Shown here: piece after piece, positions 45,375 to 55,080 of the stretch
How the letters are laid out: each line of letters opens with the position of its first letter
Position numbering within the stretch: the stretch's first letter is position 1
Source of the DNA: Sorlinia euscelidii
GTDB taxonomy: Bacteria > Pseudomonadota > Alphaproteobacteria > Acetobacterales > Acetobacteraceae
Reading direction: 5' to 3' (one strand)
NCBI RefSeq assembly: GCF_036452155.1
Contig: NZ_JAWJZY010000006.1
Length of the DNA stretch: 64,000 nt
Made by a program: the position numbers and the translations under genes
Notes under the pieces: model-generated
Databases searched by the model: none
What the model was told of the DNA's origin: nothing
The model's input: the letters and a program-made list of their open reading frames with translations, nothing else

Positions 45375-45544
45375 GCTTCAAGAAGAATTATAAGTTGAGA
45401 AAGCATTCGTAAACCTATGAAATTAAATAATCTGTCGGCGATAATGTCGAACGGGTCGACCGCGCGTCGTTGCAACTCGACGGCGGTCGTGCTGTTTATT
45501 AATGAAATTCTTGTCGGTCAGGATCTTATTTTCGAGGTGATGTT

Positions 45545-45724
45545 ATGGGCGCGGGAAAGGAGATCAAACCGCAAACTGCCCGCCCAAATGACGACGCGGA
45601 GCCGGAAAACGCGTTCGATCTTTGGCTCAAGCGAGGTCTGCATGCTTTGTATGACGATATTGCAAATGAGCCGATCCCTGAGGAGCTTCTTCGCCTCATT
45701 CAGGACGATCGCGAAAAATCCTGA
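45545..45724 (+). CDS. nepR: NepR anti-sigma factor
   Basis: A 59-residue protein, too short to be flagged by usual length cut-offs, with the NepR core LYDDIANEPIPEELLRLI at residues 35-52. NepR binds and holds EcfG, and PhyR, once phosphorylated, takes NepR away. The start ATG at 45545 is preceded by GAGGTG (45535-45540). It lies between the second EcfG gene and the sensor kinase gene, the normal gene order of this module. The frame from 45417, overlapping it, is a shadow. Confidence 0.9.
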   Translation: MGAGKEIKPQTARPNDDAEPENAFDLWLKRGLHALYDDIANEPIPEELLRLIQDDREKS

Positions 45725-45784
45725 AACTGCGGGGATCAGAATTTGGCAGGTGGACGGTTTCAGATTGCATGAGGGAGGCCCAGA

Positions 45785-47539
45785 TTGCGCCATTTGAGAC
45801 TCAATTGTCTCTCCTCGGCCGGCGCCCGGGTCATCACATTCATCGTCCTCGCGACGCTGCCGCTTGCTGCCGTTTCAGCCGTGCTGGCCTGGCACGCTTA
45901 CCGCACCTCCGTCAATGGTGGCTTTGACCGCAGTCAGGCTGATCTCTTCTTCGCCCGATCCCTGATCATTGATCAGGTCTATCGTGTGCGCCTCGGGCTG
46001 GAGGCGCTCTCCTCCCGCATTGTGACGAATGGCACGGTTCAGCTGCCTGACGTGCATATGCAGATGCCTTTAGGCACGATGTGCCGCCTTATGTTGCTGG
46101 ATGAGACGGAAAAGATCATTCACCGCTTCCCGACGCCGGATGAGTCGTCACCGGATTGCGCGCCGGGGCAACATGTCTTTTCAAGCCATAGCTGGCTGAA
46201 AACGCCGGGAGGGGAGGATCCAGCCATCTCGCCTTTTGTCGGCGTGGCGGATCAGAAAGTTTATATTAAAGTCACGCTCAGGACGCCTTATCCGCGCGCC
46301 AATCAAAGCTTTGGGCGCGGCTTTCTCGTCGGGATCAAATATTTTCCGATTGCGGAAGCTCTGAATTACAGCCACGCCATTCGCGGAGTAACAGCGCCCA
46401 GCTTTGAGGATCTCTGGCTCTACTCGTCCCCGTCATCCGCGCCGCTTCCCCTTGTCTCCGGAGGTCACGCCCAGACGGCATGGAAACCTTACGCGCTGGC
46501 ACGCATCGCCCGGGATGCGAGAAAAAAGTTGGAGTTGGATCACTTTCAGGATGCCCGCATATCCTACTCATATGTGCCTGTATTTGAGGGACGAAGCCTG
46601 GTTGCCACGCGGCACCAGCAACCCAAAGAGGCGCGCGCGCTTGACCTCTTCCTCGCCCGGGTCGCGTTTATTGCGTTGATGCTGATCATCGAGCTCGCGC
46701 TCGTCGCGATCGCCGCTCATTTTTATCTTGTCTCACCGCTTCAGAGACTGGCCCAGTCCGTCAATGTCTGGCGTCGGACGGGGCATTTCAACCCGAATTT
46801 CCCGAGGTCCATCCCGTCGGAAGTCGCCTTCATGCTGCGGGCCTTCCGCCGTGCCACGCGCGAGTTGGATCGCCATGAGGCGGAGCTGAAACGCGCCATG
46901 CGGGAGCAGGATGTCCTGATCAAGGAGATCCATCACCGCGTCAAAAATAATCTGCAGATTGTGGCCTCGCTGCTGAACCTTCAGGCCAAGCGGATCAGCC
47001 AGCCTGAAGCGCGGCGCGAATTTCAGGAGATCCGCGAGCGCGTCCGCGCCTTGGCGACCCTGCATCGACATCTTTACCCCGATGGTGGGGCGGCCATCCT
47101 GCAATTGGAGAATTTCCTCGGTGAGTTGGCGCGACAGCTTTACGCTGTTTATGCGCCCAATCTGCTGGGCCGTGTGGAGCTTGACCTCAAGCTTGATTCT
47201 GTCACGGTCACGGCGGATCAGGCCGTCCCTGTGGCGCTGATCGTGACAGAAGTCATGACAAATGCCTTCGCCCATGCCTTCCCGGGGGAACGATCCGGCG
47301 CCGTCAAACTCTCCCTCACGCGGGATGAGGAAGTTTGCACCCTGACAATTCAGGATGACGGCATTGGCTTTGACCCGCAAAATGTTGAAAAAGAGGGCGG
47401 GCGTGAAAAGTTGGGTCTCAAGCTGATCGCGGGCTTCACCAAACAGCTCGGCGGTGAAATGACGCTGTCGACTAAGGACGGAACGCAATTTGTCCTGACC
47501 TTCATCGTCAAGCCTGTGCGTCGGATGACATTGTCGTAA
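45785..47539 (+). CDS. sensor histidine kinase, HisKA_2 family (PhyK-like)
   Basis: A 584-residue membrane kinase. TM1 lies at about 16-37, a periplasmic sensor domain follows, TM2 at about 293-315, then a HAMP-like region (SPLQRLAQSVNVWRR) and the HisKA_2 box IKEIHHRVKNNLQIVASLLN with the phospho-accepting His at 383/384; the ATPase domain has TEVMTNAFAHAFP, QDDGIGFDPQN and GLKLIAGFTKQLGG. The start is TTG 45785. It follows nepR directly, so it probably drives PhyR phosphorylation. The periplasmic stimulus is unknown. Confidence 0.9.
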   Translation: MRHLRLNCLSSAGARVITFIVLATLPLAAVSAVLAWHAYRTSVNGGFDRSQADLFFARSLIIDQVYRVRLGLEALSSRIVTNGTVQLPDVHMQMPLGTMCRLMLLDETEKIIHRFPTPDESSPDCAPGQHVFSSHSWLKTPGGEDPAISPFVGVADQKVYIKVTLRTPYPRANQSFGRGFLVGIKYFPIAEALNYSHAIRGVTAPSFEDLWLYSSPSSAPLPLVSGGHAQTAWKPYALARIARDARKKLELDHFQDARISYSYVPVFEGRSLVATRHQQPKEARALDLFLARVAFIALMLIIELALVAIAAHFYLVSPLQRLAQSVNVWRRTGHFNPNFPRSIPSEVAFMLRAFRRATRELDRHEAELKRAMREQDVLIKEIHHRVKNNLQIVASLLNLQAKRISQPEARREFQEIRERVRALATLHRHLYPDGGAAILQLENFLGELARQLYAVYAPNLLGRVELDLKLDSVTVTADQAVPVALIVTEVMTNAFAHAFPGERSGAVKLSLTRDEEVCTLTIQDDGIGFDPQNVEKEGGREKLGLKLIAGFTKQLGGEMTLSTKDGTQFVLTFIVKPVRRMTLS

Positions 47540-47633
47540 GCAACCGCGCCAGAGGCTTGAAAAACGGTAAATTTTTCTTCTTCCGCTTAAAAATGACTAT
47601 TTTTGCCATGATCAGACGCTTATATGGCGGCAT

Positions 47634-49313
47634 ATGAATCGGGACGACAAAAACCAGGCGAGGTTGTGGCTTCGGCAGCAGCAACGTCGTGTACGGGCGC
47701 AGATTTTGCCCCTGATCATCATGACGTGTGTCGATAGCGTAATTGGCGTCGCGATGGCGGCGTTGATTGCCTGGGTGATCACGGCGGCAATCGGTGGGAT
47801 TGATATCCATGTCACATCCTGCGTCATGGCATTTGCGGCGCTGGTGGCGGTGCGCGCGCTTCTTTCATATTCCCGGGAGATTGTCGCACATCGCTGCGGC
47901 GCCCGCGCCCGCCAGAATTTGCGGCACTATGTGATGCGCGCCATCTCAGCTGAAGGGCCCTCATTGCTTCGCCGTCTTCACAGCTCTGAAATCTCAGCGA
48001 TGATCGTCGATCACATTGAGGCCATGGACGGTTACTTCGCGCGTTATCTGCCGATCAAGGCGTCATGGCTCATGACCCCCGCCATTGTTCTGGGTGCGGT
48101 GGCTTATATCAAACCCGCCGCGGCCCTTATCCTGCTGATTTCCGCTTTCATCGCCATGATGGCGCAGGCCGTGTTCGGCATCTGGACGGGGGTTGAGGCG
48201 AGGAAGCAGTTTGTTGCCATGCTCCGTTTACAAACGCGGTTTCTGGACAGGACGCGGGGCATCGCAACATTGGTGCTTGCCGGCGCCGTGCCGCATGAGG
48301 CCGCTCAGTTACAGATTTCAGGCGATGCGCTCCGCCAGCGGACGATGCGCGTCCTGCGCACGGCGTTCCTGTCCTCAACAGCGACGGACCTCGCTTCCGT
48401 CATCGCGCTGGTCAGTGTGGTGATCGTCCATAATGGGCAGATCCACCACATGCTCGCCCGGCCCGGTCACTATTCCTACGATATTTTTGCTGTCTTTTTC
48501 ACAATCATCTGCGTGCCGGAGTTTTACAGTTCTTTCCGCGCCAAAGGGCTGACCTATCAGGATGTCGCTCAGGCGGAGGCCGCCGCAGCTGAACTCGCCA
48601 GGCTACCCGCGATCGAAGCGCCGTCTGAGGCTTATGCCGCCGAGAGCCCGCAAGCCGTGACGCTGGGCTTTCATGATGTTTCCTATCGCTGGCAAAGCGA
48701 TCGGCCCCGCATCATCGAGGCTTTGAGCTTTGAAGTCAGGCCCGGGGAAATCCTGGTAACAGATGGGCCTTCCGGGGCTGGCAAATCGACGATCATGGAG
48801 TTGATCCTCGGCTTCATCACGCCGGAAGCTGGCAGGATCACTTTCAATGGGACCGATGCTACGGAAATTCCCGCTGAGGCGCGGGCACGGATGATGGCCT
48901 GGATCGACCAGAAGCCCGTCATTTTCGCGGGCACATTGCGGGACAATATCCTCTTCGCGAAACCGGATGCGACGGAGGAGTCGCTCCTTCAGGCTGTCAG
49001 AAGCGCGGCTCTGGAGGGCGTGATCCGGCAATTACCGCATGGGCTCGATACATTGATGGGGGAGGGCGGATATGGTCTTTCAGGCGGGCAGGCGCAACGC
49101 GTTGCCATCGCCCGGGCCTTCCTTAAAAATGCCCCGATCCTTCTTCTGGATGAACCAACGGCCCATCTCGACCCGGAAAGTGAGCAGGAAATCATCGCTG
49201 CCATCGCCGCCCTCGCGGTCGGGAAGACGGTGATCCTCGCCAGCCATGCGGAAAAAGTGCGCGCCCTGGCAACGCAGAAACTGACGATCGGGCGCGGACG
49301 GGCAACATCATGA
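47634..49313 (+). CDS. cydD: CydD-type ABC transporter subunit
   Basis: A 559-residue ABC half-transporter with six membrane helices in the first 300 residues and a nucleotide-binding domain: Walker A GPSGAGKSTIMEL, signature LSGGQAQRVAIARAF, Walker B ILLLDEPTAHLD. CydDC exports cysteine and glutathione and is needed to assemble cytochrome bd oxidase. The start ATG is at 47634. The 4-base overlap with the next half-transporter gene fits a heterodimer. The bd oxidase genes are not in the window. Confidence 0.85.
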   Translation: MNRDDKNQARLWLRQQQRRVRAQILPLIIMTCVDSVIGVAMAALIAWVITAAIGGIDIHVTSCVMAFAALVAVRALLSYSREIVAHRCGARARQNLRHYVMRAISAEGPSLLRRLHSSEISAMIVDHIEAMDGYFARYLPIKASWLMTPAIVLGAVAYIKPAAALILLISAFIAMMAQAVFGIWTGVEARKQFVAMLRLQTRFLDRTRGIATLVLAGAVPHEAAQLQISGDALRQRTMRVLRTAFLSSTATDLASVIALVSVVIVHNGQIHHMLARPGHYSYDIFAVFFTIICVPEFYSSFRAKGLTYQDVAQAEAAAAELARLPAIEAPSEAYAAESPQAVTLGFHDVSYRWQSDRPRIIEALSFEVRPGEILVTDGPSGAGKSTIMELILGFITPEAGRITFNGTDATEIPAEARARMMAWIDQKPVIFAGTLRDNILFAKPDATEESLLQAVRSAALEGVIRQLPHGLDTLMGEGGYGLSGGQAQRVAIARAFLKNAPILLLDEPTAHLDPESEQEIIAAIAALAVGKTVILASHAEKVRALATQKLTIGRGRATS

Positions 49314-51000
49314 TGCAGGAAAACGTAACGCACCTGGAACAACCGGCCAGGGAAACGTTGAGCGTCTTCAGGCCGATCCTGCGCGTCTGGCAGCCCTATA
49401 AATGGCGTCTTATTTTCGGCGTGATATTGGCAATCTTTTCCGCCCTTATCGGCCTGACCCTGATGGGAAGCGCCGCTGCCCGTGTCGGTGTCGTCGGCGC
49501 AACGGCGATTGTGAGTCTCCTGACCCTCCGACTCCTGGGCGCGGGGCGTGTCATTCTCCGTTATTTTGAGCGCCTCTGCGCGCATGACGCGATGTTCAGG
49601 GCGCTGACCGCGACGCGGGTCTGGTTTTTCCGCCATCTTGCACGGGTTTCTGACCACGGGATGGGCTTTATGCGCAGCGGGGATATGCTCTCCCGGCTGG
49701 TCCATGATGTTGACGCGTTGGACGCGATCTATTTGCGGCTGATCACGCCTTTCTGTGCGGCGATTGTGACAATTCTGGCCATCATCTTTTTTGCCGGGGC
49801 TTTAAGCTTCACTCTTGCCGTGACATTGGGCCTTGTCGCCTTGGGCATGGTTGTTGGCCTGCCTGTATTATCCGCTCTGTGGACGTCGCGTTCCGGGGGG
49901 ACGTGTTACGGGCACAGGGGCAATTGCGCTCTTCCGGGCTTGATTTTGCGATCGGGCTGCGGGAAGCCCAGATTTACGGTGCCCAATCCTTACTGGCGGG
50001 GCGGGTACAGCAGGCGGCGTCGCATCTGATCAAGGCTGAAGCCATGCAGGCTCGCCGTCAGGCCGCATCCGGGATGATGTCGTATCTCCTGGGCCAGGCT
50101 ATGGTCGCACTTTGCCTCATTGGGGTCGGGTCCTGTATGGCTCATGGCAGCAGACTGACGGGTTTCGTCGCCTTGATCTTCATCCTCATCGCTGGATTGG
50201 AACTGCTCCAGGGTTTCGCCCGAACGGGCGTTCTGCTCGGCAAGTTGCGTCATGCGGCGGCGCGGGTGACGGTTTTCGTGACGCAGAAACAGGCGCAGCT
50301 TCATGGACGGAGGAACATCGACCCCGATTTTGGCGAAATCCGCTTTGACCATGTCGATTTTACGTGGCACGCGGAAAGACCGCCGGTTTTGCGTGATTGC
50401 GACCTCGTAATAGGACGAGGCCAACATATTGCCATAATCGGTCCTTCAGGTGCCGGTAAATCAAGTCTTGTTTCCCTGCTTCTCAAAGTCGTCTCGCCGA
50501 CACGTGGGCGCCTGATGATCGATGATCACGGCTACGAGGAGTTTGACACGAAGGCGCTGCGTCGCCAGGTCGCCTGGCTATCGCAGACGACACATATTTT
50601 TACGGACACGATCAGAAATAATCTCTGCCTCGACGGTCTCGCGCATTCGGACGATAAACTCTGGCGTGTCTTGACGCAGGCGGGCCTGGCGGACACTGTC
50701 AAAGCCCTGCCGGAGGGACTCGATGACTGGGTGGGTGAGGGCGGACGGACTTTATCCGGTGGAGAGGGGCGTCGCCTTGCTCTGGCGCGCATCCTCCTCT
50801 CTGACGCGCCGATCGTCCTGCTGGATGAACCAACAGCGGGTCTTGACGCTGAAACAGAGCAACAGTTCTTCCGCACGCTGAATGACGTTACGGCAGGGCG
50901 GACACTCATCATGGTGCTTCATCGCCTGACAGGTGTCGAAAAGCTTGATTCGGTGTGGAAACTGAGTGATGGTCAATTATCGGCGATTTCGACCTTCTGA
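49310..51000 (+). CDS. cydC: CydC-type ABC transporter subunit, frameshifted in this sequence
   Basis: Second half-transporter of the CydDC pair. The first part (MMQENVTHLEQ to LGMVVGLPVLSALW) and the rest (RGDVLRAQGQLRSSGLDFAIGL to the end) are one frame apart, split at a G6 run at 49895-49900 where seven G would join them. The second part carries Walker A GPSGAGKSSLVSLL, signature LSGGEGRRLALARI and Walker B IVLLDEPTAGLD. The full protein would be about 563 residues. Error in the run is likelier than a mutation. Confidence 0.85.
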
Positions 51001-51084
51001 GGATCATTGAGGGCGAAGCTGATGATTCCATCCGCTCCATCGCAGGCGGTGAATCGCATCGCCCCAAGCAAAGGAAGACAATAA

Positions 51085-51471
51085 ATGCGCGCTTATCTTC
51101 GCCAAATGCCGTTTGTTGCTGTTCTCGGCCTCGCTGCCTGTCAAAGCGGGTCGGATCGCGACCGTTATCCGGTATTTTTTGCGCCGAGATCGGTGAAATT
51201 ATCGAGCACGGCCGACGCCGTTATTGCGCGTGCCGCAAGTGATGCCATCAAGGAACATGCGCGCAAAGTCGCCGTCATCGGCCATGCCGAAGCCGGGCGC
51301 AACCTGTCAGCGGATGAGCTCCTGGCGATGAAACGCGCCGCAAATGTCGCTGAAGCCCTCGCACGTCAAGGTGTTGATGCGCGGATCATCCAGCAGAAAT
51401 CCCGCGCCCCACGCAATGCGAAGAACGCCGTTGTGGCGTCACGGACCGTCACGATCGAGATCGACCCCTGA
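51085..51471 (+). CDS. small lipoprotein with an OmpA-like C-terminal domain
   Basis: A 128-residue lipoprotein: signal MRAYLRQMPFVAVLGLAAC with lipobox LAAC (Cys19). The mature part, VKLSSTADAVIARAASDAIKEHARK followed by GHAEAGRNLSADELLAMKRAANVAEALARQGVD, resembles a shortened OmpA-like peptidoglycan-associated domain, but without a clear Asp/Arg diaminopimelate site. It is probably outer-membrane attached. It may follow cydDC or be an independent unit. Function unknown. Confidence 0.65.
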   Translation: MRAYLRQMPFVAVLGLAACQSGSDRDRYPVFFAPRSVKLSSTADAVIARAASDAIKEHARKVAVIGHAEAGRNLSADELLAMKRAANVAEALARQGVDARIIQQKSRAPRNAKNAVVASRTVTIEIDP

Positions 51472-51527
51472 AGCAGGCGGCATCGTGCGCGATGCGCATC
51501 GACGCCATTTAAGGCGGGGTCAAGTTC

Positions 51528-53387
51528 ATGGACGATGAAAAACGCCATGACCCCTATGGCGTGCTTGAGAGCGTTTTCGGTTATAACAGTTTCCGAGGGT
51601 TGCAGGAGGAGGTTGTCTCTGCCGCCATGCAGGGGCAGGATCTCCTCGTCGTCATGCCGACAGGCAGCGGCAAAAGCCTGTGCTATCAATTGCCGATATT
51701 GTGCCGGGAGGGGATGGGACTTGTCGTTTCCCCGCTGATCGCTTTGATGAATGATCAGGTGGCGGCGATGCGACAACTCGGCATCGAGGCGGCGGCGCTG
51801 CATTCCGAGTTGGAGGCGGATGAGCTGGGGAAATTGCGGGACCAGCTTCGACGCGACGAAATCAAAATCCTTTATATCTCGCCGGAGCGCCTTCTGGCCC
51901 CCGGTGTGGCGTCATGGCTCGGCAGACGTCAGATTTCCCTCATCGCGATTGATGAGGCCCATTGCGTCTCCGTCTGGGGTCATGATTTTCGGCCGGATTA
52001 CCGGGAGCTCGCGCGCTTGCCGGGCTATTTCCCCGGCGTGCCGCGCCTCGCTCTCACCGCGACGGCGGACCCGAATTCCCAGAAGGACATTCTCGCATCT
52101 CTCGACATGCGTGACGCGCGTGAATTTGTTTCGAGCTTCCATCGCCCCAATCTTCACCTCGCGGCGCGCCCTAAAAACGCTGAGATCGCCGACCTGCTCG
52201 CCATCCTCAAGGCTCATGAGAAACATGCGAGTATCGTCTATTGCGGCACGCGGAATAAGACGGAAGCAATCGCAGAAAAGCTTCAAAAACAAGGTTTTGT
52301 TGCGTTACCTTTCCATGCGGGTTTATCATCTCAGGAGAAGCGCGCCGTTTTGACGCGTTTCAGAAGCGGGGAGCCTCTGGTTGTCGTCGCCACAATTGCC
52401 TTCGGCATGGGCATTGATCGGCCCGATGTGCGCTGTGTCGTGCATCTTGATATGCCAGCATCGCCGGAGGCCTATTACCAACAGATCGGTCGCGCCGGGC
52501 GTGATGGGGAGCGTTCTCAAACCTACCTGCTTTACGGCATGGAGGATATTGCACGCGCGCGATATTGGCTTGAGCAGTCCGCTGCGCCGGAAGAAGCCCG
52601 TTCAATCGCGCGGAACCGCCTGGATGCGATGATCGCCTTTGCAGAGACAACGAAATGCCGCACCCAGCAATTACTCGCCTGTTTCGGCGAGGATTTTGAG
52701 GGAAATTGCGGGCACTGCGATAATTGTCAGCGGCCGCTCAAGCTTTTCGATGCGTCTATCCCCGTGCAGAAAGCGCTTTCCGCCATTTATCGTATGGGAC
52801 AGCGCTTCGGCACGACGCAGGTCGTGTCCGTTTTGCGGGGGCGCTTGACCACCGCCGTTGCAGCCCATGCGCATCAGCACCTGACAGTGTTTGGCACGGG
52901 GAAGGATGAGACCGAGAAATGGTGGCGCAGCCTTCTGCGCCAGCTCGTCGCGCATAATATTATCATGCTGGATGGTGAGCATAAGGTCCTGAAGCTGAAC
53001 GGCCATGAAGTGCGGCCCATATTGCGTGGTGAGCGTGCTGTCATGCTGAAGGATGAGCGGGACCTTCATAAAGCCGCCAGCCGTGCCGCCATGTCAGAGC
53101 GCGTCCTGACGGAGCTGACGGTCGCGGAAGAGGATGCGCCGATTTTTGAAGCGCTGCGCAGTTTACGCAAAGAGGAGGCGCGACGTCAGAACATCCCGCC
53201 ATACCTCGTTTTTCATGACAGCGTCATCGCGGCGCTTTGCGCAGAAAAGCCACCTGATTTATCGGCGCTCGAGCACATCAGGGGGTTGGGGAATAATAAA
53301 ATTGCGCGTTACGGCCAGCAGATCCTGGATATTCTGCGTGCGCAAGGGCGCGCTCTTCCACGAGAGCTGGAAGCCGAGGCGGGCTAG
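51528..53387 (+). CDS. recQ: ATP-dependent DNA helicase RecQ
   Basis: A 619-residue RecQ helicase: Walker A MPTGSGKS at 43-50, DEAHCVSVWGHDFRPDY as motif II plus the aromatic-rich loop, motif VI QQIGRAGRDG, and a zinc-binding RQC region (CGHCDNC). The HRDC domain at the C-terminus (about residues 540-610) shows PPYLVFHDSVIAALC and GLGNNKIARYGQQIL. It unwinds DNA in recombination and in restart of stalled forks. It is convergent with the PCuAC-like gene by 8 bases. Confidence 0.95.
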   Translation: MDDEKRHDPYGVLESVFGYNSFRGLQEEVVSAAMQGQDLLVVMPTGSGKSLCYQLPILCREGMGLVVSPLIALMNDQVAAMRQLGIEAAALHSELEADELGKLRDQLRRDEIKILYISPERLLAPGVASWLGRRQISLIAIDEAHCVSVWGHDFRPDYRELARLPGYFPGVPRLALTATADPNSQKDILASLDMRDAREFVSSFHRPNLHLAARPKNAEIADLLAILKAHEKHASIVYCGTRNKTEAIAEKLQKQGFVALPFHAGLSSQEKRAVLTRFRSGEPLVVVATIAFGMGIDRPDVRCVVHLDMPASPEAYYQQIGRAGRDGERSQTYLLYGMEDIARARYWLEQSAAPEEARSIARNRLDAMIAFAETTKCRTQQLLACFGEDFEGNCGHCDNCQRPLKLFDASIPVQKALSAIYRMGQRFGTTQVVSVLRGRLTTAVAAHAHQHLTVFGTGKDETEKWWRSLLRQLVAHNIIMLDGEHKVLKLNGHEVRPILRGERAVMLKDERDLHKAASRAAMSERVLTELTVAEEDAPIFEALRSLRKEEARRQNIPPYLVFHDSVIAALCAEKPPDLSALEHIRGLGNNKIARYGQQILDILRAQGRALPRELEAEAG

Positions 53388-53395
53388 GCGTCGGC

Positions 53396-53890
53396 TTAAA
53401 ACCCTTTATCATTCATATTCAGCACAACATGTTTTTTCCCGCCCGTCAGAAAGCTGAAATCCAGCGTGACCTGACGCGGCGCGCCGTTTTCCGGCCGGAA
53501 GCCGCGGCAGATGAAGTGATACCCCCCTCGGGGAAAGACGAGGGTCATTTTACGTGGGATCGTGAAATGCGTGAACATTTCTGCCGCCTGCTCCGTGTCA
53601 TCCTGGTCAAAATTGACCCCATATATGGATGGGCAGGAAGTCGAGCGTATCCCGGTGATGAGAAACGCGTCCTTTCCCTCATTCGTGATTTCCAGATAAA
53701 TATTGATGACTTCCGGATTTTGGCGTGAAAGTCGCATCCATCCACGAATATTCAGGTCGCGAGCCGCGTTGAGATTGCCGGATGCGGCATTGTCATTCCC
53801 GTCATCCATATTATCCGCGTAGCAGGGCGTTGAAATCATCAGGAACACATAAAGAAGCGTGCTGACGATAATATGAGACCATGTGCGCAT
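53396..53890 (-). CDS. exported PCu(A)C-fold protein without the usual copper ligands
   Basis: A 164-residue protein with a signal peptide (MRTWSHIIVSTLLYVFLMI, cleavage near CYA-DN). The mature part matches the PCu(A)C copper-chaperone fold: RGWMRLSRQNPEVINIYLEI, FTHFTIPRKMTLVFPRGGYHFICRGF and LTFLTGGKKHVVLNM-like end. The His-Met ligands of the classical family are not at their usual places: GGYHF is present but the Met/His pair before it is missing. Role in copper delivery is therefore uncertain. ATG 53890 was preferred over 54079. Confidence 0.65.
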   Translation of the reverse strand: MRTWSHIIVSTLLYVFLMISTPCYADNMDDGNDNAASGNLNAARDLNIRGWMRLSRQNPEVINIYLEITNEGKDAFLITGIRSTSCPSIYGVNFDQDDTEQAAEMFTHFTIPRKMTLVFPRGGYHFICRGFRPENGAPRQVTLDFSFLTGGKKHVVLNMNDKGF

Positions 53891-54066
53891 CGTGATGCCT
53901 TGAGCCTTTTCCGAAATAAAATGACGGTCGAAGCGTAAAAAAACGCCTGTCCGGACCCGTCTGAATAAAATCATAAGGTCGAAACGGTGTGACCGGTTTA
54001 AAACGCGTGCAAAAGCGGCTGCATGACCGCATAATATTACCCCCATCACAGGTACGAGGACCGGCA

Positions 54067-54576
54067 ATGCGCTGCCCATTCTGCGGTCACATGGATACCC
54101 AGGTTAAAGATAGTCGGCCTGCGGATGATGGTGCCTCCATCAGGCGGCGGCGTATCTGCCCGTCCTGCACCAATCGCTTCACCACGGTTGAACGTTTTCA
54201 ATTGCGGGAACTGGTCGTTGTTAAAAACGACAAACGCCGCGTTCCGTTTGATCGCGACAAGCTCAGCAAATCCATTCGCGTCGCCCTGCGTAAGCGCCCC
54301 GTCGATGAGGAGCAGCAGGAGCGCCTGGTGAATAAGGTCGTGCGTCAGCTTGAGGCGATGGGGGAGGGTGAGGTCTCCTCCTCTCAGATTGGTGAGGCGG
54401 CGATGAATGCCCTCAAGACTGTTGATGAGGTGGCGTTCGTGCGGTTTGCGAGCGTCTATCTTGATTTCCGGGAGTTGGAAGCGTTTTCAAAACTGTTGAC
54501 GGTCATGCAGCAAAAGACGTTTAAGGAGCCCGAACTTATGGATTCCGAAACAGATCGACCAAAGGATCAGGATTAA
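54067..54576 (+). CDS. nrdR: transcriptional repressor NrdR
   Basis: A 169-residue repressor of ribonucleotide reductase genes. The N-terminal zinc finger is complete (MRCPFCGHMDTQVKDSR and RRRRICPSCTNRFTTVE), followed by an ATP-cone domain (VVKNDKRRVPFDRDKLSKSI...). The start is ATG 54067 since the Cys-rich end begins there. nusB follows immediately at 54577, an order (nrdR-nusB) common in bacteria. Confidence 0.95.
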   Translation: MRCPFCGHMDTQVKDSRPADDGASIRRRRICPSCTNRFTTVERFQLRELVVVKNDKRRVPFDRDKLSKSIRVALRKRPVDEEQQERLVNKVVRQLEAMGEGEVSSSQIGEAAMNALKTVDEVAFVRFASVYLDFRELEAFSKLLTVMQQKTFKEPELMDSETDRPKDQD

Positions 54577-55080
54577 ATGACTGGCGCGTCCGCCCCAGAA
54601 CCAACAAGATCACGCACGATCGCCCGCGTGGCCGCCATTCAGGCACTTTATCAATGTGAGCAAAATGGTGAGCGCGCCGAACTTGTTATTACGCAATTCA
54701 CCGATCATCGCCTTTCAATGCGTGAAACGGGCTCATTTGAGGACGGTCAGGTCCCGATGGCTGATCGCAAATTATTTGAGAGCATCGTGCGCGGCGTCGT
54801 CAAAGAGGATGCGCGATTTGACGCATTGATCACTGGCGCCCTGCCGCCGACCTGGCCGCTCACGCGATTGGACCCGGTTCTGCGTTGTTTGATGCGCGCT
54901 GGCACTTACGAGATCTGCACCGGGGTGCCGATCCGGATCGTCATTAACGAGTATCTCGATGTAGCGCATGGGTTCTTCTCGGGGGATGAGCCAAAACTCG
55001 TGCATGGTGTGCTGGACGCGATCGGCCGCACTCAGGGAAGTGACTCTCAGGAGTCGGAGGGCGCCCCCCTGGCATCATGA
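54577..55080 (+). CDS. nusB: transcription antitermination protein NusB
   Basis: A 167-residue all-helical protein that binds boxA RNA with NusE for rRNA antitermination. RTIARVAAIQALYQCEQN, the helix LFESIVRGVVKEDARFDALI, and PIRIVINEYLDVAHGFFSGDEPKLVHGVLD are typical. It starts directly after the nrdR stop and overlaps thiL by 4 bases, so nrdR-nusB-thiL is one operon. Confidence 0.93.
   Translation: MTGASAPEPTRSRTIARVAAIQALYQCEQNGERAELVITQFTDHRLSMRETGSFEDGQVPMADRKLFESIVRGVVKEDARFDALITGALPPTWPLTRLDPVLRCLMRAGTYEICTGVPIRIVINEYLDVAHGFFSGDEPKLVHGVLDAIGRTQGSDSQESEGAPLAS

Noticed and set aside
44012..45544. EcfG-type promoters (GGAAC-N16/17-CGTT) before the sigma factor genes and nepR
   Set aside because: GGAAC at 44043 has no CGTT at the right spacing, and GAAC-N15-CGTT at 45449-45471 is one base too short and imperfect.
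45417..45797. 126-codon + strand frame overlapping nepR
   Set aside because: The nepR frame has a conserved core and a ribosome site; this one has neither.
46733..47488. 251-codon frame opposite the sensor kinase
   Set aside because: Shadow of the HisKA_2 kinase with no family content.
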